The notes under the pieces: model-generated
The model's input: the letters and a program-made list of their open reading frames with translations, nothing else
Told to the model about the DNA's origin: nothing
The model's database searches: none
NCBI GenBank assembly: GCA_964495805.1
Contig: CAZBWV010000008.1
Coordinates: forward strand, 1 to 25,184
Origin: JALXCH01 sp964495805
GTDB taxonomy: Bacteria > Calditrichota > Calditrichia > RBG-13-44-9
Length of the DNA: 25,184 nt
Direction of reading: 5' to 3'
Translations under genes and position numbers: made by a program
Part shown: piece by piece, positions 6,731-14,752 of the stretch
Numbering within the stretch: position 1 is the first letter of the stretch
How the letters are laid out: every line of letters begins with the position of its first letter

Positions 6731-8056
6731 TTACTGCGCAAGAAGTTGATGCTTGGTGTGTTGAAAATTGTGCCGGTGGTACCATTCCAGAAGGCCTTGC
6801 TGAAGGTAGGCGCGTTGGGGAAGCGATTGCCGGGAGAACTGACGGAGAATGTGATTCTGATCGGCAGGGGGAAAGTGAAAGTACAGGTCTTCGATGTACC
6901 AGCGGAAACCCGGGCTGTTTTGGTGGTGCGCCCACAGGAAGAACAGGGGTAGAAGTATGTTGATGGTAAACTGGTGGATGCGCTGTTCGCCCAATGTGTG
7001 AGTGGGAATTTGGTTGAGATGGAGCAGGGATTGCAGCAGAGGAGCAAAGCTGCTGGAGAGGGGCAGACGCAGCGCCTGCACAATGGCCTGACGCAGGCGA
7101 TGGAGCGGGAGACGTTGCTCAAAGATGTTCAGCAGGTGCTGAAACAGGGAGGTATGCTGGTAATGATGGATGATTTGCGCCAGAGCAGCCAGCCGGAGGT
7201 AAGGGGAGTTGAGCGGGCGTAACCGACCGAATTGCCACTGGATTAGTTGCTGGTTCTGGTAAGGGAGTTTGTGTTGATATTGGCGAACGATGTGTTGCAC
7301 GATCTGATGGAAGGTGGTGTTTTGCCGGGGGATGTTTTGCAGAGCCCGATGCAATAGCCCGGCTTGCCAGCCCATCAGAACGTAAAACACCAGCGGAGAG
7401 CGTTGAATAGGCGGTACCAGGCGCAACAGTTCGGAAGGGGAAAGCTGGGAGACGAGTTGCATAAAGGGAGTGCTGTTTTTGCTGTAACCCAGCACCCGGG
7501 CCAGCCCCAGGTAGGTGGTCTGTTCCCAGCCATATTGTTGCAAGGTGTGGTGCAGTTCGCTGCATTTGCGCAAAAAGCGCTGCCATGCCATTTCTTTGAG
7601 GAGGGAGGTGGGTAGCTGCGGAAGGGAATGAGGCAGGGAGGCCTCCTGAAGCAGAGAGTGCATGTGGGCGATCCAGCTTTCTGGAGGGACGCGTAAATGC
7701 CGAGAGAGAACGAAATGGGGAAAACGCTGGACAAGCTGGTCGGGAAGGTTGGAAGGCGGATACCACAGCACATGCAGAATAACCTGCCGATAACGGATGT
7801 CGTGGTGGTGCCCGTGTCGGAACCAGTCCTGCCAGTTCAGGTGAAATTCCACATCGCCGCGCTGACGGATACCGTTAATTTCTAACACGGCATTGCGCAA
7901 ATCGGGACCATTGTCCAGGGTCAGCTGGCCGGGACGGATGATTTTGAGCGGGGCGCCATTCAGACAATGGAGTTCGGATTGCAGATGTTCGGGATTCTGG
8001 AATGCCCAGTACATGAAAAATTCGGGGATGGGGGGCAGAGAATTTTGTGCTTGCAC
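6731..8056 (-). CDS. DUF2851 family protein
   Basis: A protein of about 441 residues recognised as DUF2851 from its N-terminal block: a short tryptophan-containing lead (MYWAFQNPEHLQ), then L-x-I-I-x-P-G, D-N-G-P-D-L-x-N-A, G-D-V-E-F-H-L-x-x-x-D-W, H-G-H-H-x-D and V-I-L-H-V. The conserved acidic and His residues look like a metal or nuclease-type site, but the family has no established function that I know of. The C-terminal two thirds are helical and rich in His, Gln and Leu. I favour the GTG at 8056 because GAGAGGGG lies five bases upstream; the ATG at 8071 lacks a ribosome site and would give 446 residues. It is divergent from the XRE regulator gene and shares its operator region. Confidence 0.85.
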   Translation of the reverse strand: MQAQNSLPPIPEFFMYWAFQNPEHLQSELHCLNGAPLKIIRPGQLTLDNGPDLRNAVLEINGIRQRGDVEFHLNWQDWFRHGHHHDIRYRQVILHVLWYPPSNLPDQLVQRFPHFVLSRHLRVPPESWIAHMHSLLQEASLPHSLPQLPTSLLKEMAWQRFLRKCSELHHTLQQYGWEQTTYLGLARVLGYSKNSTPFMQLVSQLSPSELLRLVPPIQRSPLVFYVLMGWQAGLLHRALQNIPRQNTTFHQIVQHIVRQYQHKLPYQNQQLIQWQFGRLRPLNSPYLRLAALAQIIHHYQHTSLFQHLLNIFEQRLPLHRLRQAIVQALRLPLSSSFAPLLQSLLHLNQIPTHTLGEQRIHQFTINILLPLFFLWAHHQNSPGFRWYIEDLYFHFPPADQNHILRQFSRQSLPQRAYLQQGLLEWYHRHNFQHTKHQLLAQ

Positions 8057-8073
8057 GGGAACCCCTCTCATTC

Positions 8074-8093
8074 TATATTACGTCTGTAATATA
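8074..8093. promoter_or_regulatory. palindromic operator between DUF2851 and XRE regulator genes
   Basis: TATATTAC (8074-8081) and GTAATATA (8086-8093) are perfect 8-bp arms around GTCT, the size and dyad form expected for a Cro/CI-type dimer. The right arm overlaps the -10 hexamer of the minus-strand promoter and a TATAAT (8090-8095) pointing toward the regulator gene, so bound protein would block both. It is the obvious candidate site for the regulator encoded at 8130. Confidence 0.65.
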
Positions 8094-8116
8094 ATCATTG
8101 TAATTCAATTTTTCAA
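8088..8116 (-). promoter_or_regulatory. promoter of the DUF2851 gene
   Basis: On the minus strand TTGAAA (8116-8111) and TATATT (8093-8088) are separated by exactly 17 bp. The -10 lies inside the operator dyad. The same TTGAAA-17-TATATT layout recurs at 13719-13747. Confidence 0.65.
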
Positions 8117-8129
8117 GAGGATTTTTAAA

Positions 8130-8483
8130 ATGAAGCACCGGGATCGTCTGGCAGATCGCATTGCGCAGGTGATGCAGGAGTTAGGGGTGACTCAGCAGGA
8201 GTTTGCCCGGCTGGTGGGCATCAGTCAACCGGCTATTTCGTTGTATCTGAAAGGTCGGGTTCCCCCGGCGGATGTGCTGTATCGAATGGCGCAAATCGCC
8301 GGGGTTTCCATGGAGTGGCTGTTAGGTTCCGAATCGTCTGAACCGCGGATGGTGCGGGAATCCCCGCCCGCCTACGGAAAACAGGTGGTGTTGCTGGAAT
8401 TGTGGGAACGTCTTCCTGCCGAGATTCAGCAGGATTTGCTCTCGTTATTGCGTCATTTGTCCGGGCGAATGGGAGAGAAATAA
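8130..8483 (+). CDS. XRE-family helix-turn-helix transcription regulator
   Basis: A 117-residue protein with an N-terminal HTH_3 domain (about residues 6-65); the helix-turn-helix is TQQEFARLVGISQPAISLYL at 21-40, a strong match to the Cro/CI class. The C-terminal 50 residues form a short helical tail (LLELWERLPAEIQQDLLSLL), possibly for dimerisation. The ATG at 8130 has AAGAGGA 8 bases upstream; a longer reading frame from 7893 lacks a start site and runs through the operator and the DUF2851 gene, so it is rejected. It is divergent from DUF2851 with a dyad operator between, which suggests autoregulation and control of DUF2851. No phage genes are nearby. Confidence 0.9.
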   Translation: MKHRDRLADRIAQVMQELGVTQQEFARLVGISQPAISLYLKGRVPPADVLYRMAQIAGVSMEWLLGSESSEPRMVRESPPAYGKQVVLLELWERLPAEIQQDLLSLLRHLSGRMGEK

Positions 8484-8635
8484 ATGGTTTCGTGATTGGT
8501 GGCGGATGGTCGGTTCCGGCCTGTCGGAAATCACTTTCACCCGTGTCAGCCGGTATCCGTCCGGGCCAGCGTTTCTCCTTCGCTGACCGTCCGAACTGAA
8601 AAAAATCGCTCCCTGTAGCTTGAACCTGAGGTACT

Positions 8636-9607
8636 TTAGAACTGTCGGTGCCTTAAAAATTCCACAATCTGAAAAATGGTGTTTTGTTCATTAAGGGGGT
8701 GAACCCGTTCCAGGGCGGCTATGGCAGTGCGAAAATACTGCTCTGCCACCTGCTGGGTTTCTTCGACGATGTGCAGAGAATAGAGCGCGTGCTGTAATTC
8801 CTGGAACGAAGAAAAGTCCCAGATGTTGGCAGGATATTGTCGGGAAAGTTCCGGATGGCTGCTCAGTTTCTCCTGATACTTAAGCGTGACATAGGTTTTT
8901 TTATCCAGTTTCCAGTCGCTGCCCACGGATTTGCCTAATTTGCTCTGGTCCGCCACAAAATCCAGCAAATCATCCTGAATCTGAAAACCCATGCCCACGT
9001 GGTAACCGAATTCAATCAGGGCCTCCAGTTCCGATTCGCTGGCCTGACCGATAATCCCCCCTAACTGGCAGGAGAGCCGGAATAGCCAGGCGGTCTTCTT
9101 GGAAATCATATCCAGATATTCCGATACAGATACTTCGGAACGTTGCTCAAACTCCTTATCCAGTGCCTGCCCTTCGCACACTTTAATCAGCGCTTCGCTG
9201 AAATGAGTGACCAGGCGGGAGAGATGAGGTGTGGTGCTTTTCAGCAAATTCTGGTAAGCCATACCGATCAGGGCATCGCCCACCAGAATAGCAGTGCCTT
9301 CGTCCCAGCGAGCGTGGATGGTAGGGCGGCCGCGCCGGAGGGTATCCCTGTCCATAATATCGTCGTGGATCAGGGTAAAATCGTGGAACAGTTCCACAGC
9401 CACCGCAGCGGGCAAGGCATGGGACGTATCGCCCCCCACCAGTTGACAGGAGTAAAGCGTCAGCAACGGTCGAATTTTTTTACCGGAAGTTTCTAAGAAA
9501 TAGCGAATGGGGTCTTTGAGCGTGCGGGGAAAACTGTCCTGAACACTTTTCTGGAGTTCTTCATGTATTTGTATAATGGTTGGCCGGAGTGAATCGAAGA
9601 TATCCAA
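8636..9607 (-). CDS. polyprenyl diphosphate synthase, probably short-chain (C15-C20)
   Basis: A 323-residue trans-isoprenyl diphosphate synthase that extends allylic diphosphates with IPP. The first Asp-rich motif is DDIMD (82-86) followed by RRGRPT; the second is QDDLLD (211-216). Substrate-binding SGKKIRP is at 41-47. The residue five before the first Asp is Phe77, a bulky residue that in this family limits chain length, and the motif has no two-residue insertion; this pattern fits a GGPP-type synthase better than octaprenyl or longer synthases, which carry a small residue there. Product length remains a prediction. The start is TTG at 9607 with GAGGG five bases upstream; no other start exists before residue 86. 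It follows the IIA gene by 11 bp, so the two are co-transcribed. Confidence 0.9.
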   Translation of the reverse strand: MDIFDSLRPTIIQIHEELQKSVQDSFPRTLKDPIRYFLETSGKKIRPLLTLYSCQLVGGDTSHALPAAVAVELFHDFTLIHDDIMDRDTLRRGRPTIHARWDEGTAILVGDALIGMAYQNLLKSTTPHLSRLVTHFSEALIKVCEGQALDKEFEQRSEVSVSEYLDMISKKTAWLFRLSCQLGGIIGQASESELEALIEFGYHVGMGFQIQDDLLDFVADQSKLGKSVGSDWKLDKKTYVTLKYQEKLSSHPELSRQYPANIWDFSSFQELQHALYSLHIVEETQQVAEQYFRTAIAALERVHPLNEQNTIFQIVEFLRHRQF

Positions 9608-9618
9608 GGAACCCTCAT

Positions 9619-10071
9619 TTATTTAAAATTTCTAATAATCTCCAGAATCTCCTGTCGGGTTTTGGCCTGCATGAGTTTCTCCGCCACGTCCTCTTCCCGA
9701 AAATTTCGGGTAATCTGGGCCAGCGTTTTAATATGGGGACCCGAGGTGTCGCGCGGGGAAAGAACCAGAAAGATGAAGTGAGCCGGTTTGCCATCCAGTG
9801 TGTCAAAATCCAGTCCCTGAATGCTTCGCCCGAAGCTGACCAGCAACTCCCGAACCGCCGCCGTTTTGGCATGGGGTACCGCAAGATGCTTCTCCAGCCC
9901 GGTGCTCAAATACTGTTCCCGTTCAATCAAGTCGTTCAGTGCCGTTTCCCGGTCCTCCACTTTTCCTGCCCGAACCAGCACATCCAGCAGCTCTTCAATC
10001 ACCTCAAACTTGTTTTTCCCTTTTAAATCCTCAACAATCAGCTCTTCCGTTAAGAGGTCCCCGATGTTCAT
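9619..10071 (-). CDS. PTS IIA domain protein (PtsN/fructose type)
   Basis: A 150-residue EIIA domain of the mannitol-fructose class. The phosphorylatable histidine is His67 in HLAVPHAKT, inside the usual G-x-x-x-x-A-V-P-H pattern. The ATG at 10071 has GGAGG five bases upstream and is preferred to an upstream in-frame start at 10113. No EIIB, EIIC or HPr genes lie in the window, so it is more likely a regulatory PtsN-type protein than a sugar transporter part. It sits between a Cys-rich protein gene and the prenyl synthase gene on the same strand. What it regulates is not visible. Confidence 0.88.
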   Translation of the reverse strand: MNIGDLLTEELIVEDLKGKNKFEVIEELLDVLVRAGKVEDRETALNDLIEREQYLSTGLEKHLAVPHAKTAAVRELLVSFGRSIQGLDFDTLDGKPAHFIFLVLSPRDTSGPHIKTLAQITRNFREEDVAEKLMQAKTRQEILEIIRNFK

Positions 10072-10183
10072 ACATGCCTCCGTGTTAAGTATGGCAAAAT
10101 GTAACAACCGCATTCCGGAAAATCAATTTGGAATCCTTTTCTTTCCGGAACCCCAGCCAGAGATTTCCGTGGGTCAGGATGGA

Positions 10184-10642
10184 TTACAGGAACGATTCCA
10201 GTGTGCTGTCTTCAAACAGCCGGCCTAACTGTTCCTCCGCCGCCACAATCTTCATTTTGTGATAGAAGCAGCCCTTCTTCAGGCAACCTTCCACAATTCC
10301 ACCTTTGGGCAGGTGAAATACAAACATGGGGGAGGCGCACAGCACGCAGGTCTCGTCTGGCGATTTTAAACTCACTCCACACTCCGGACAGAAAAATTCC
10401 ACCACAGCGCCATCGGGAATCTCAATCCCCTCTTCGATATTGTCGTGGCTACCGTACACCGGATCCAGATACAGAGTGCCTTCCTGATCCTGATATTTTA
10501 CCCTGACCTTAATGGCCGGATAGCCGTGAATTTTGTGAGACTCATCGCACAGATAGTGTCCGTTGGGACAGGTGACATGGTGCACATGAATTTTTTCGGA
10601 GGGGACCTCGACTTCGATTTCAACTTTTTCTTTTTTGCCCAT
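10184..10642 (-). CDS. Cys-rich putative zinc-binding protein of unknown function (152 aa)
   Basis: Eight cysteines lie in paired motifs: CPNGHYLC (25-32), CPEC (85-88) with CVLC (99-102), which form a classic zinc ribbon, and CLKKGCFYH (120-128). Several His residues (21, 22, 29, 36, 39) could join the first site. The protein has no signal peptide or membrane segment, so it is cytosolic. The ATG at 10642 has GGAGAGG four bases upstream. It heads the minus-strand group with the IIA and prenyl synthase genes, but a 112-bp gap follows. I do not recognise the family; a regulatory or metal-handling role is possible but unproven. Confidence 0.75.
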   Translation of the reverse strand: MGKKEKVEIEVEVPSEKIHVHHVTCPNGHYLCDESHKIHGYPAIKVRVKYQDQEGTLYLDPVYGSHDNIEEGIEIPDGAVVEFFCPECGVSLKSPDETCVLCASPMFVFHLPKGGIVEGCLKKGCFYHKMKIVAAEEQLGRLFEDSTLESFL

Positions 10643-10664
10643 GATGCCTCTCCTTCTGTTTTTC

Positions 10665-10689
10665 CCGGTAATTTATGAAATTTTACCGG
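10665..10689. promoter_or_regulatory. 7-bp inverted repeat upstream of the Cys-rich protein gene
   Basis: CCGGTAA (10665-10671) and TTACCGG (10683-10689) are exact arms with an 11-bp A/T-rich centre, 23-47 bp upstream of the start at 10642. The placement fits an operator or a leader hairpin. No convincing promoter hexamers were found with it. Confidence 0.35.
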
Positions 10690-10742
10690 ATTTTTCCACC
10701 TTTTCCTGTAATGAAAATCACACCGGAAGAATAATGGTTTCC

Positions 10743-11813
10743 CTACCGGGTCAGCACAATTTTCCGAACAACTTGCCGGGAACCTCCCTGAAGCAGGATA
10801 AAATAGATACCACTGCCCCAGTTTTCGCCGTTCAACCGATAGGTGTGTTCTCCCTGAGGATAGGACATCCAGCGGCTCTGGAAGATAGCCCGTCCCTGGA
10901 TATCGAAAACCGACAGGCGGATTTTTTCGGGATGGGAGAGCCGAAAATGAATCGCGGTGGAGCTGTTAAACGGATTGGGAAAACAGACAACCGTGGTGAA
11001 CGTTTCCGGCGGTTCCGGAGAATCCTGGCGGGAGAGGGCGGTAACGCCAAAATAAGCCCGGCCAATCAGGCTGGTGTCCAGAACAAAAGGATTGGGCTTA
11101 CCGTCCTGATAGCTGGCGATGAGCTGGGTGCGCTGAATTTCGGCATTATCCACCGGATCCATCATGTTCCACCGGCGCAGCACCGCTTTTTGTTGCTCGA
11201 AAAAGCTGCTGCTGGCCTGGTTCCGATACATGGTGTAAAAATAGAACATGGCCCGGGCAACATTGCCTTTGTGGTCTTCGCGCGGTTCAAAAGCCGTACC
11301 CATATCCAGTTCGCTGTATTCGTCGATGTGGGAGGTGGGAATGGTGGTCAAATAGTAATCCAGCCGGTACCAGCGGTCAGTGAGCTGGTCGGGTATCTCG
11401 TCAAAAGGCAGGCTGCCCCGATCGCTGTTTACATCGATCCGGGTGGGGAACAGGTGGTGCAGGTCGCTCTTCGCCTGCCCGGTGGCACCCAGGCTCTGCG
11501 GCCAGGTGTGCTCGGTGTTTAAACCCGCCTGGTAAGCAATGGTGTGCGCATCGGGATCGTTGTAAGGCACATACACAGTGTAACCCGTGTACACGCAGGT
11601 AACGTGGTTGTTATGGTTGTCCAGTATGCCAAACATGACATCCCGGGCGGGTGTGTAACCTAACGTAAAAGACGGTTTGTACCGGGCTACCAGACTATCC
11701 AGCAATACCTGCCCGGAAAGCGTGGGAAAGATGCTTTGGGTCTGGCTAAAAGCCATCCTTGAAAAAAGAAATTCACTCAATATCAACAGGATGAAAATGG
11801 TAAAGCGTTTCAT
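10743..11813 (-). CDS. secreted endonuclease I family nuclease with type 9-like sorting domain
   Basis: A 356-residue exported nuclease. Residues 1-23 are a signal peptide. The catalytic region has EHTWPQSLG (101-109), SDLHHLFP (116-123) and N-x-x-R-G-x-x-P-F (129-137), the His-Asn metal-dependent signature of endonuclease I (EndA, Vvn); these enzymes cut DNA and RNA with little sequence preference. Residues about 275-356 form a C-terminal beta-sandwich sorting domain that starts FPNPFNSSTAI and ends KIVLTR, as in substrates of Por/type IX secretion. The ATG at 11813 has AAGGA nine bases upstream. It lies 127 bp downstream of the CBM/OB-fold gene, beyond a strong terminator, so it probably has its own promoter, though none was seen. 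Likely roles are extracellular DNA scavenging or biofilm DNA turnover. Confidence 0.93.
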   Translation of the reverse strand: MKRFTIFILLILSEFLFSRMAFSQTQSIFPTLSGQVLLDSLVARYKPSFTLGYTPARDVMFGILDNHNNHVTCVYTGYTVYVPYNDPDAHTIAYQAGLNTEHTWPQSLGATGQAKSDLHHLFPTRIDVNSDRGSLPFDEIPDQLTDRWYRLDYYLTTIPTSHIDEYSELDMGTAFEPREDHKGNVARAMFYFYTMYRNQASSSFFEQQKAVLRRWNMMDPVDNAEIQRTQLIASYQDGKPNPFVLDTSLIGRAYFGVTALSRQDSPEPPETFTTVVCFPNPFNSSTAIHFRLSHPEKIRLSVFDIQGRAIFQSRWMSYPQGEHTYRLNGENWGSGIYFILLQGGSRQVVRKIVLTR

Positions 11814-11880
11814 GGACCTATTCCTTCATTCGGTTCTCATGTTGTTACGAAGCAGAGCGGGCATTCCCCCCCCGCCTCAA

Positions 11881-11920
11881 TAAAAAAGAAAGGCGACAGT
11901 GAGCGTTCCACTGCCGCCTT
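11881..11920 (-). terminator. intrinsic terminator after the CBM/OB-fold protein gene
   Basis: On the minus strand an 11-bp stem with one internal mismatch (arms 11920-11909 and 11901-11890, AAGGCG-CAGTG type) and a 7-base loop is followed by TTTCTTTTTTA (11891-11881). It lies 20 bp past the stop at 11941 and before the endonuclease gene. Confidence 0.85.
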
Positions 11921-11940
11921 ATAACGAAGCGTTCTGTGGT

Positions 11941-13680
11941 CTATCGGGTCAGAATCATTTTTCGTGTCGCTGAAAAAGAACCGGATTTTAGCTGATAGAA
12001 GTAAATGCCAGAGGGGAGATGCTTCCCGTTGAAAGTAATGGAATGCTCTCCCGCACTCTGGTAGCGGGAAAAGCTGTACACCTTCTGGCCCAGCAAATTG
12101 TACACCGTGAATGTCACGTTTCCGGCTCTGGCAAGCTGGTAGCGAATGACCGTTTCCGGATTAAACGGGTTGGGGTAATTCTGTTCCAGCTCGTAGCGGT
12201 AAACCACCGGAGAGGTTTCGTCCTGAAGATCGGTGCTCTGGAGATCGCTATAATAGCGGGGAAGAATCTGGTAACCTTCGAAGTACGGAGCGCTGTAATC
12301 GTACTGGGAGCCGATACCAATGACGGTTACGGGCCACACCGGTTCGGGATTTCCGCCGATATCGGTGGAGCCGATCACCCGAAGGGTCAGTTCCCCGGTG
12401 CCATCGGTGATGGTGACGTTAAATGAGGTATCGGCGGGAGTGGTGTACCAGGGATTGCTTCCCGGAGCCAGAGTCACGTTGTCGATTTGAATGAGACGGC
12501 CTTCAAATTCCTCACCCATGTCTTCAATGTTCACATCGATGGGAGCAGGCACCGGATTACCGGTGGAGAGCACTGTGGCGGTAAAGTCGGTAATTTCCAC
12601 CTTCCCGTTGTAGGTGTCGATGGTTCCCACCACTTCCAGGCTATCGCCTTCGTTGTATTGTTCCGCTCCCATGGTAAAATTGAACAGATTGATGCCACCG
12701 GTGGCATCCTGCATGTAAAAGTCGTAACGGGAGGTGGAAAAGATACCGCTGGCAACAGTAACAATTCCCCGTAACCGGGCAAGATGATCCACATGCAGCG
12801 GTAAACCGTCGTTGTCCAGCTGGGTGTGGAACATGCCAATGTCGGGAATGCCCACCAGCACCCGTTTAATGGCAGAAATTGTCGCGGTACCGTTTCCCCA
12901 CGCTTTCACCCAGTAAATCAGGCTGGTGGCGTTGGGATATCCGTTCAGCGAAGCGCTGTAGTGTCCGCTGCCGGTGTCAGTCATCAGCAGGGAATCCAGC
13001 GTCAGGGTATCCAGATTGGTGTAATAGTAGAGCTTGACCGAATCTACCGTTCCGCTGCTCACGGTTACGTCGCAGGAAATATCGATGGGCTGGTTGGCAG
13101 CAAATGGTTCATAGGTCATGTTCTCAATGGTGGGAGCATTGATTGCCGGCCCTAAAATTTCCACATCATCGATGTAAATGATTCCCTGGCCAGTCCAGTT
13201 GCTGCTTTCATCATAAAAACGCAACTCAAAATCCAGACTAATGGCATTGGCTGGTGCGGATTCCTGATAGGTGTACAACTGCCAGTCGGGATTGTCCGAA
13301 GAATACAGATTCCCGGGATTTAACGTTACATAACTGCCATCCGAAAGATTCCAGTAACCCCAGATGCGAAATTTGGCACCCGGATCGTTATCCAGTACCC
13401 AGATGTTAAACGTGTACAACGTGTTTCCGGTAATGTTGTTTATGGTCTGCTTAATTTTCTGGGTGGAAGTGGAGGTGAAGGTGACTTTCATGGAGTAATT
13501 TCCACCATGTACCAGGGTACTTTCCGGATCGGCTGTAATGGCGTTGGTTTTCAGTATCCAGTTATCTGGCAAACCGTTTGTCCAGTTCTCAAATCCCCCG
13601 TTTTGTACCACATTCACCTGGGCCAGGGAGAAATTCAATAAAAATAAAGATAAAACCAAAATTGTGGCAAGTCGCTTCAT
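11941..13680 (-). CDS. secreted multidomain protein: CBM-like, Fn3-like, OB-fold and sorting domain
   Basis: A 579-residue exported protein. Residues 1-20 are a signal peptide (ends FSLA). Residues about 22-178 form a jelly-roll domain like CBM4/9 (NGGFENWTNGLPDNW at the start, YIDDVEI at the end). Residues about 183-278 look like an Fn3/Ig module. Residues about 295-480 look like an OB-fold region (RGIVTV, YDFYMQDATGGINLF, GDSLEVVGTI), of the sort found on secreted nucleases and DUF5689-type proteins. Residues 500-579 are the sorting domain (NYPNPFNPETVIRY to KMILTR). No catalytic site was recognised. The ATG at 13680 has GGAGGT six bases upstream and a clear promoter. It may bind polysaccharide or nucleic acid on the cell surface next to the nuclease; that is inferred. 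Confidence 0.85.
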   Translation of the reverse strand: MKRLATILVLSLFLLNFSLAQVNVVQNGGFENWTNGLPDNWILKTNAITADPESTLVHGGNYSMKVTFTSTSTQKIKQTINNITGNTLYTFNIWVLDNDPGAKFRIWGYWNLSDGSYVTLNPGNLYSSDNPDWQLYTYQESAPANAISLDFELRFYDESSNWTGQGIIYIDDVEILGPAINAPTIENMTYEPFAANQPIDISCDVTVSSGTVDSVKLYYYTNLDTLTLDSLLMTDTGSGHYSASLNGYPNATSLIYWVKAWGNGTATISAIKRVLVGIPDIGMFHTQLDNDGLPLHVDHLARLRGIVTVASGIFSTSRYDFYMQDATGGINLFNFTMGAEQYNEGDSLEVVGTIDTYNGKVEITDFTATVLSTGNPVPAPIDVNIEDMGEEFEGRLIQIDNVTLAPGSNPWYTTPADTSFNVTITDGTGELTLRVIGSTDIGGNPEPVWPVTVIGIGSQYDYSAPYFEGYQILPRYYSDLQSTDLQDETSPVVYRYELEQNYPNPFNPETVIRYQLARAGNVTFTVYNLLGQKVYSFSRYQSAGEHSITFNGKHLPSGIYFYQLKSGSFSATRKMILTR

Positions 13681-13718
13681 GGGATACCTCCGTTTACGTT
13701 AATATTTCAATCGGTTTC

Positions 13719-13747
13719 AATATAAAGTGCTATTTTCATGTTTTCAA
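13719..13747 (-). promoter_or_regulatory. promoter of the CBM/OB-fold protein gene
   Basis: On the minus strand TTGAAA (13747-13742), a 17-bp spacer, then TATATT (13724-13719). The start codon is 39 bp beyond the -10. This matches the DUF2851 promoter hexamer for hexamer. Confidence 0.7.
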
Positions 13748-13783
13748 ATGACAATTCAATTACTTTTAAACGGAGGAAAAAGT

Positions 13784-14752
13784 TCACCGATTTTGTGTAG
13801 CGGGAGGATATAATCGGCCCTGGAAGGTGTTGCGCTCACGGAGGGCTTTTTCGATGTGCCGCTGAATGACGTCGGCACGCAGTCCCCAATTGGGTGCGAC
13901 CAGGATGCGGGGATGGGTTTCCCCCACCAGACGCTGGATTTTAATGTCCGGCCGAAGTCGTTCCAGAAAATCCACGACCAGCTGAATGTATTCCCGGTAC
14001 CCGGGGAGGGGAAAAGGATGTTCGCGGTACATCTTTTCCAGAATGGTTCCCCGTACCACATGCAAATGATGAATTTTCAGGTAATCGATGGGATAACGGG
14101 AAACAATCCGCGCTGTCTCCAGCATCTCCTCCCGGGTTTCGGTGGGGAACCCTAAAATCACATGGGCGCAGATATGAATTCCCCGACCGGCGGTTAATTC
14201 GATTGCCCGTTCCCAGTTAGCAAAGTCATGCCCGCGGTGTATCCACTCCAGTGTTTTATCGTAAGGCGATTCCAGCCCATATTCGATGGTGATGTAATAC
14301 TCCCGTGCCAGTTGTTCAATGTAGCGGATAATGGATTCGTCCACACAATCCGAACGGGTTCCGATAGCCAGTCCGATGACCTGCGGATGTTCCAGCGCCT
14401 GCTCGTACAGCTCCTGTAAACGGGGCAAAGGAGCATAGGTGTTGGAATACGGCTGAAAGTAAACGATGAATTTGCGGGCTCCGTACCGCCGCTGTAAAAA
14501 TTCGATTCCCGCCTCCACCTGCTGGCGAACGCTGTAAATCGGTTTGCAGTAGGAAGGTTTGAAACTTTCGTTGTTGCAATATATGCATCCGCCATATCCT
14601 TTGGTTCCATCCCGATTCGGACAGGTAAAACCGGCATCCACAATCACTTTTTGCACCCGCTCACCAAAGCGTTGACGCATATCATCCACGTATGCGTTGT
14701 AGGGACGGTTGGTGCCCCAGGGGAACGTTTTGGAGACGTTTTGCCGATTCAT
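13784..14752 (-). CDS. radical SAM protein, TIGR01212/YhcC family
   Basis: A 322-residue radical SAM protein. The cluster-binding cysteines are Cys44, Cys56 and Cys59 in CPNRDGTKGYGGCIYC, a spacing (C-x11-C-x2-C) typical of the YhcC/TIGR01212 family rather than the common CxxxCxxC. Other family blocks are present: VIVDAGFTCPNRDG, YFQPYSNTYAP, GLAIGTRSDCVD, IEYGLES and HHLHVVRGT. The biochemical reaction of the family is not settled as far as I know. I chose the ATG at 14752; a TTG at 14806 would add 18 residues but lacks a ribosome site. The site before 14752 is itself weak. It is followed 103 bp later by the CBM/OB-fold gene, which has its own promoter. Confidence 0.93.
   Translation of the reverse strand: MNRQNVSKTFPWGTNRPYNAYVDDMRQRFGERVQKVIVDAGFTCPNRDGTKGYGGCIYCNNESFKPSYCKPIYSVRQQVEAGIEFLQRRYGARKFIVYFQPYSNTYAPLPRLQELYEQALEHPQVIGLAIGTRSDCVDESIIRYIEQLAREYYITIEYGLESPYDKTLEWIHRGHDFANWERAIELTAGRGIHICAHVILGFPTETREEMLETARIVSRYPIDYLKIHHLHVVRGTILEKMYREHPFPLPGYREYIQLVVDFLERLRPDIKIQRLVGETHPRILVAPNWGLRADVIQRHIEKALRERNTFQGRLYPPATQNR

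Noticed and set aside
11866..11873. Run of eight C residues 53 bp upstream of the endonuclease gene, possible phase-variation tract
   Set aside because: A single short homopolymer outside any recognised promoter spacer is too little evidence.
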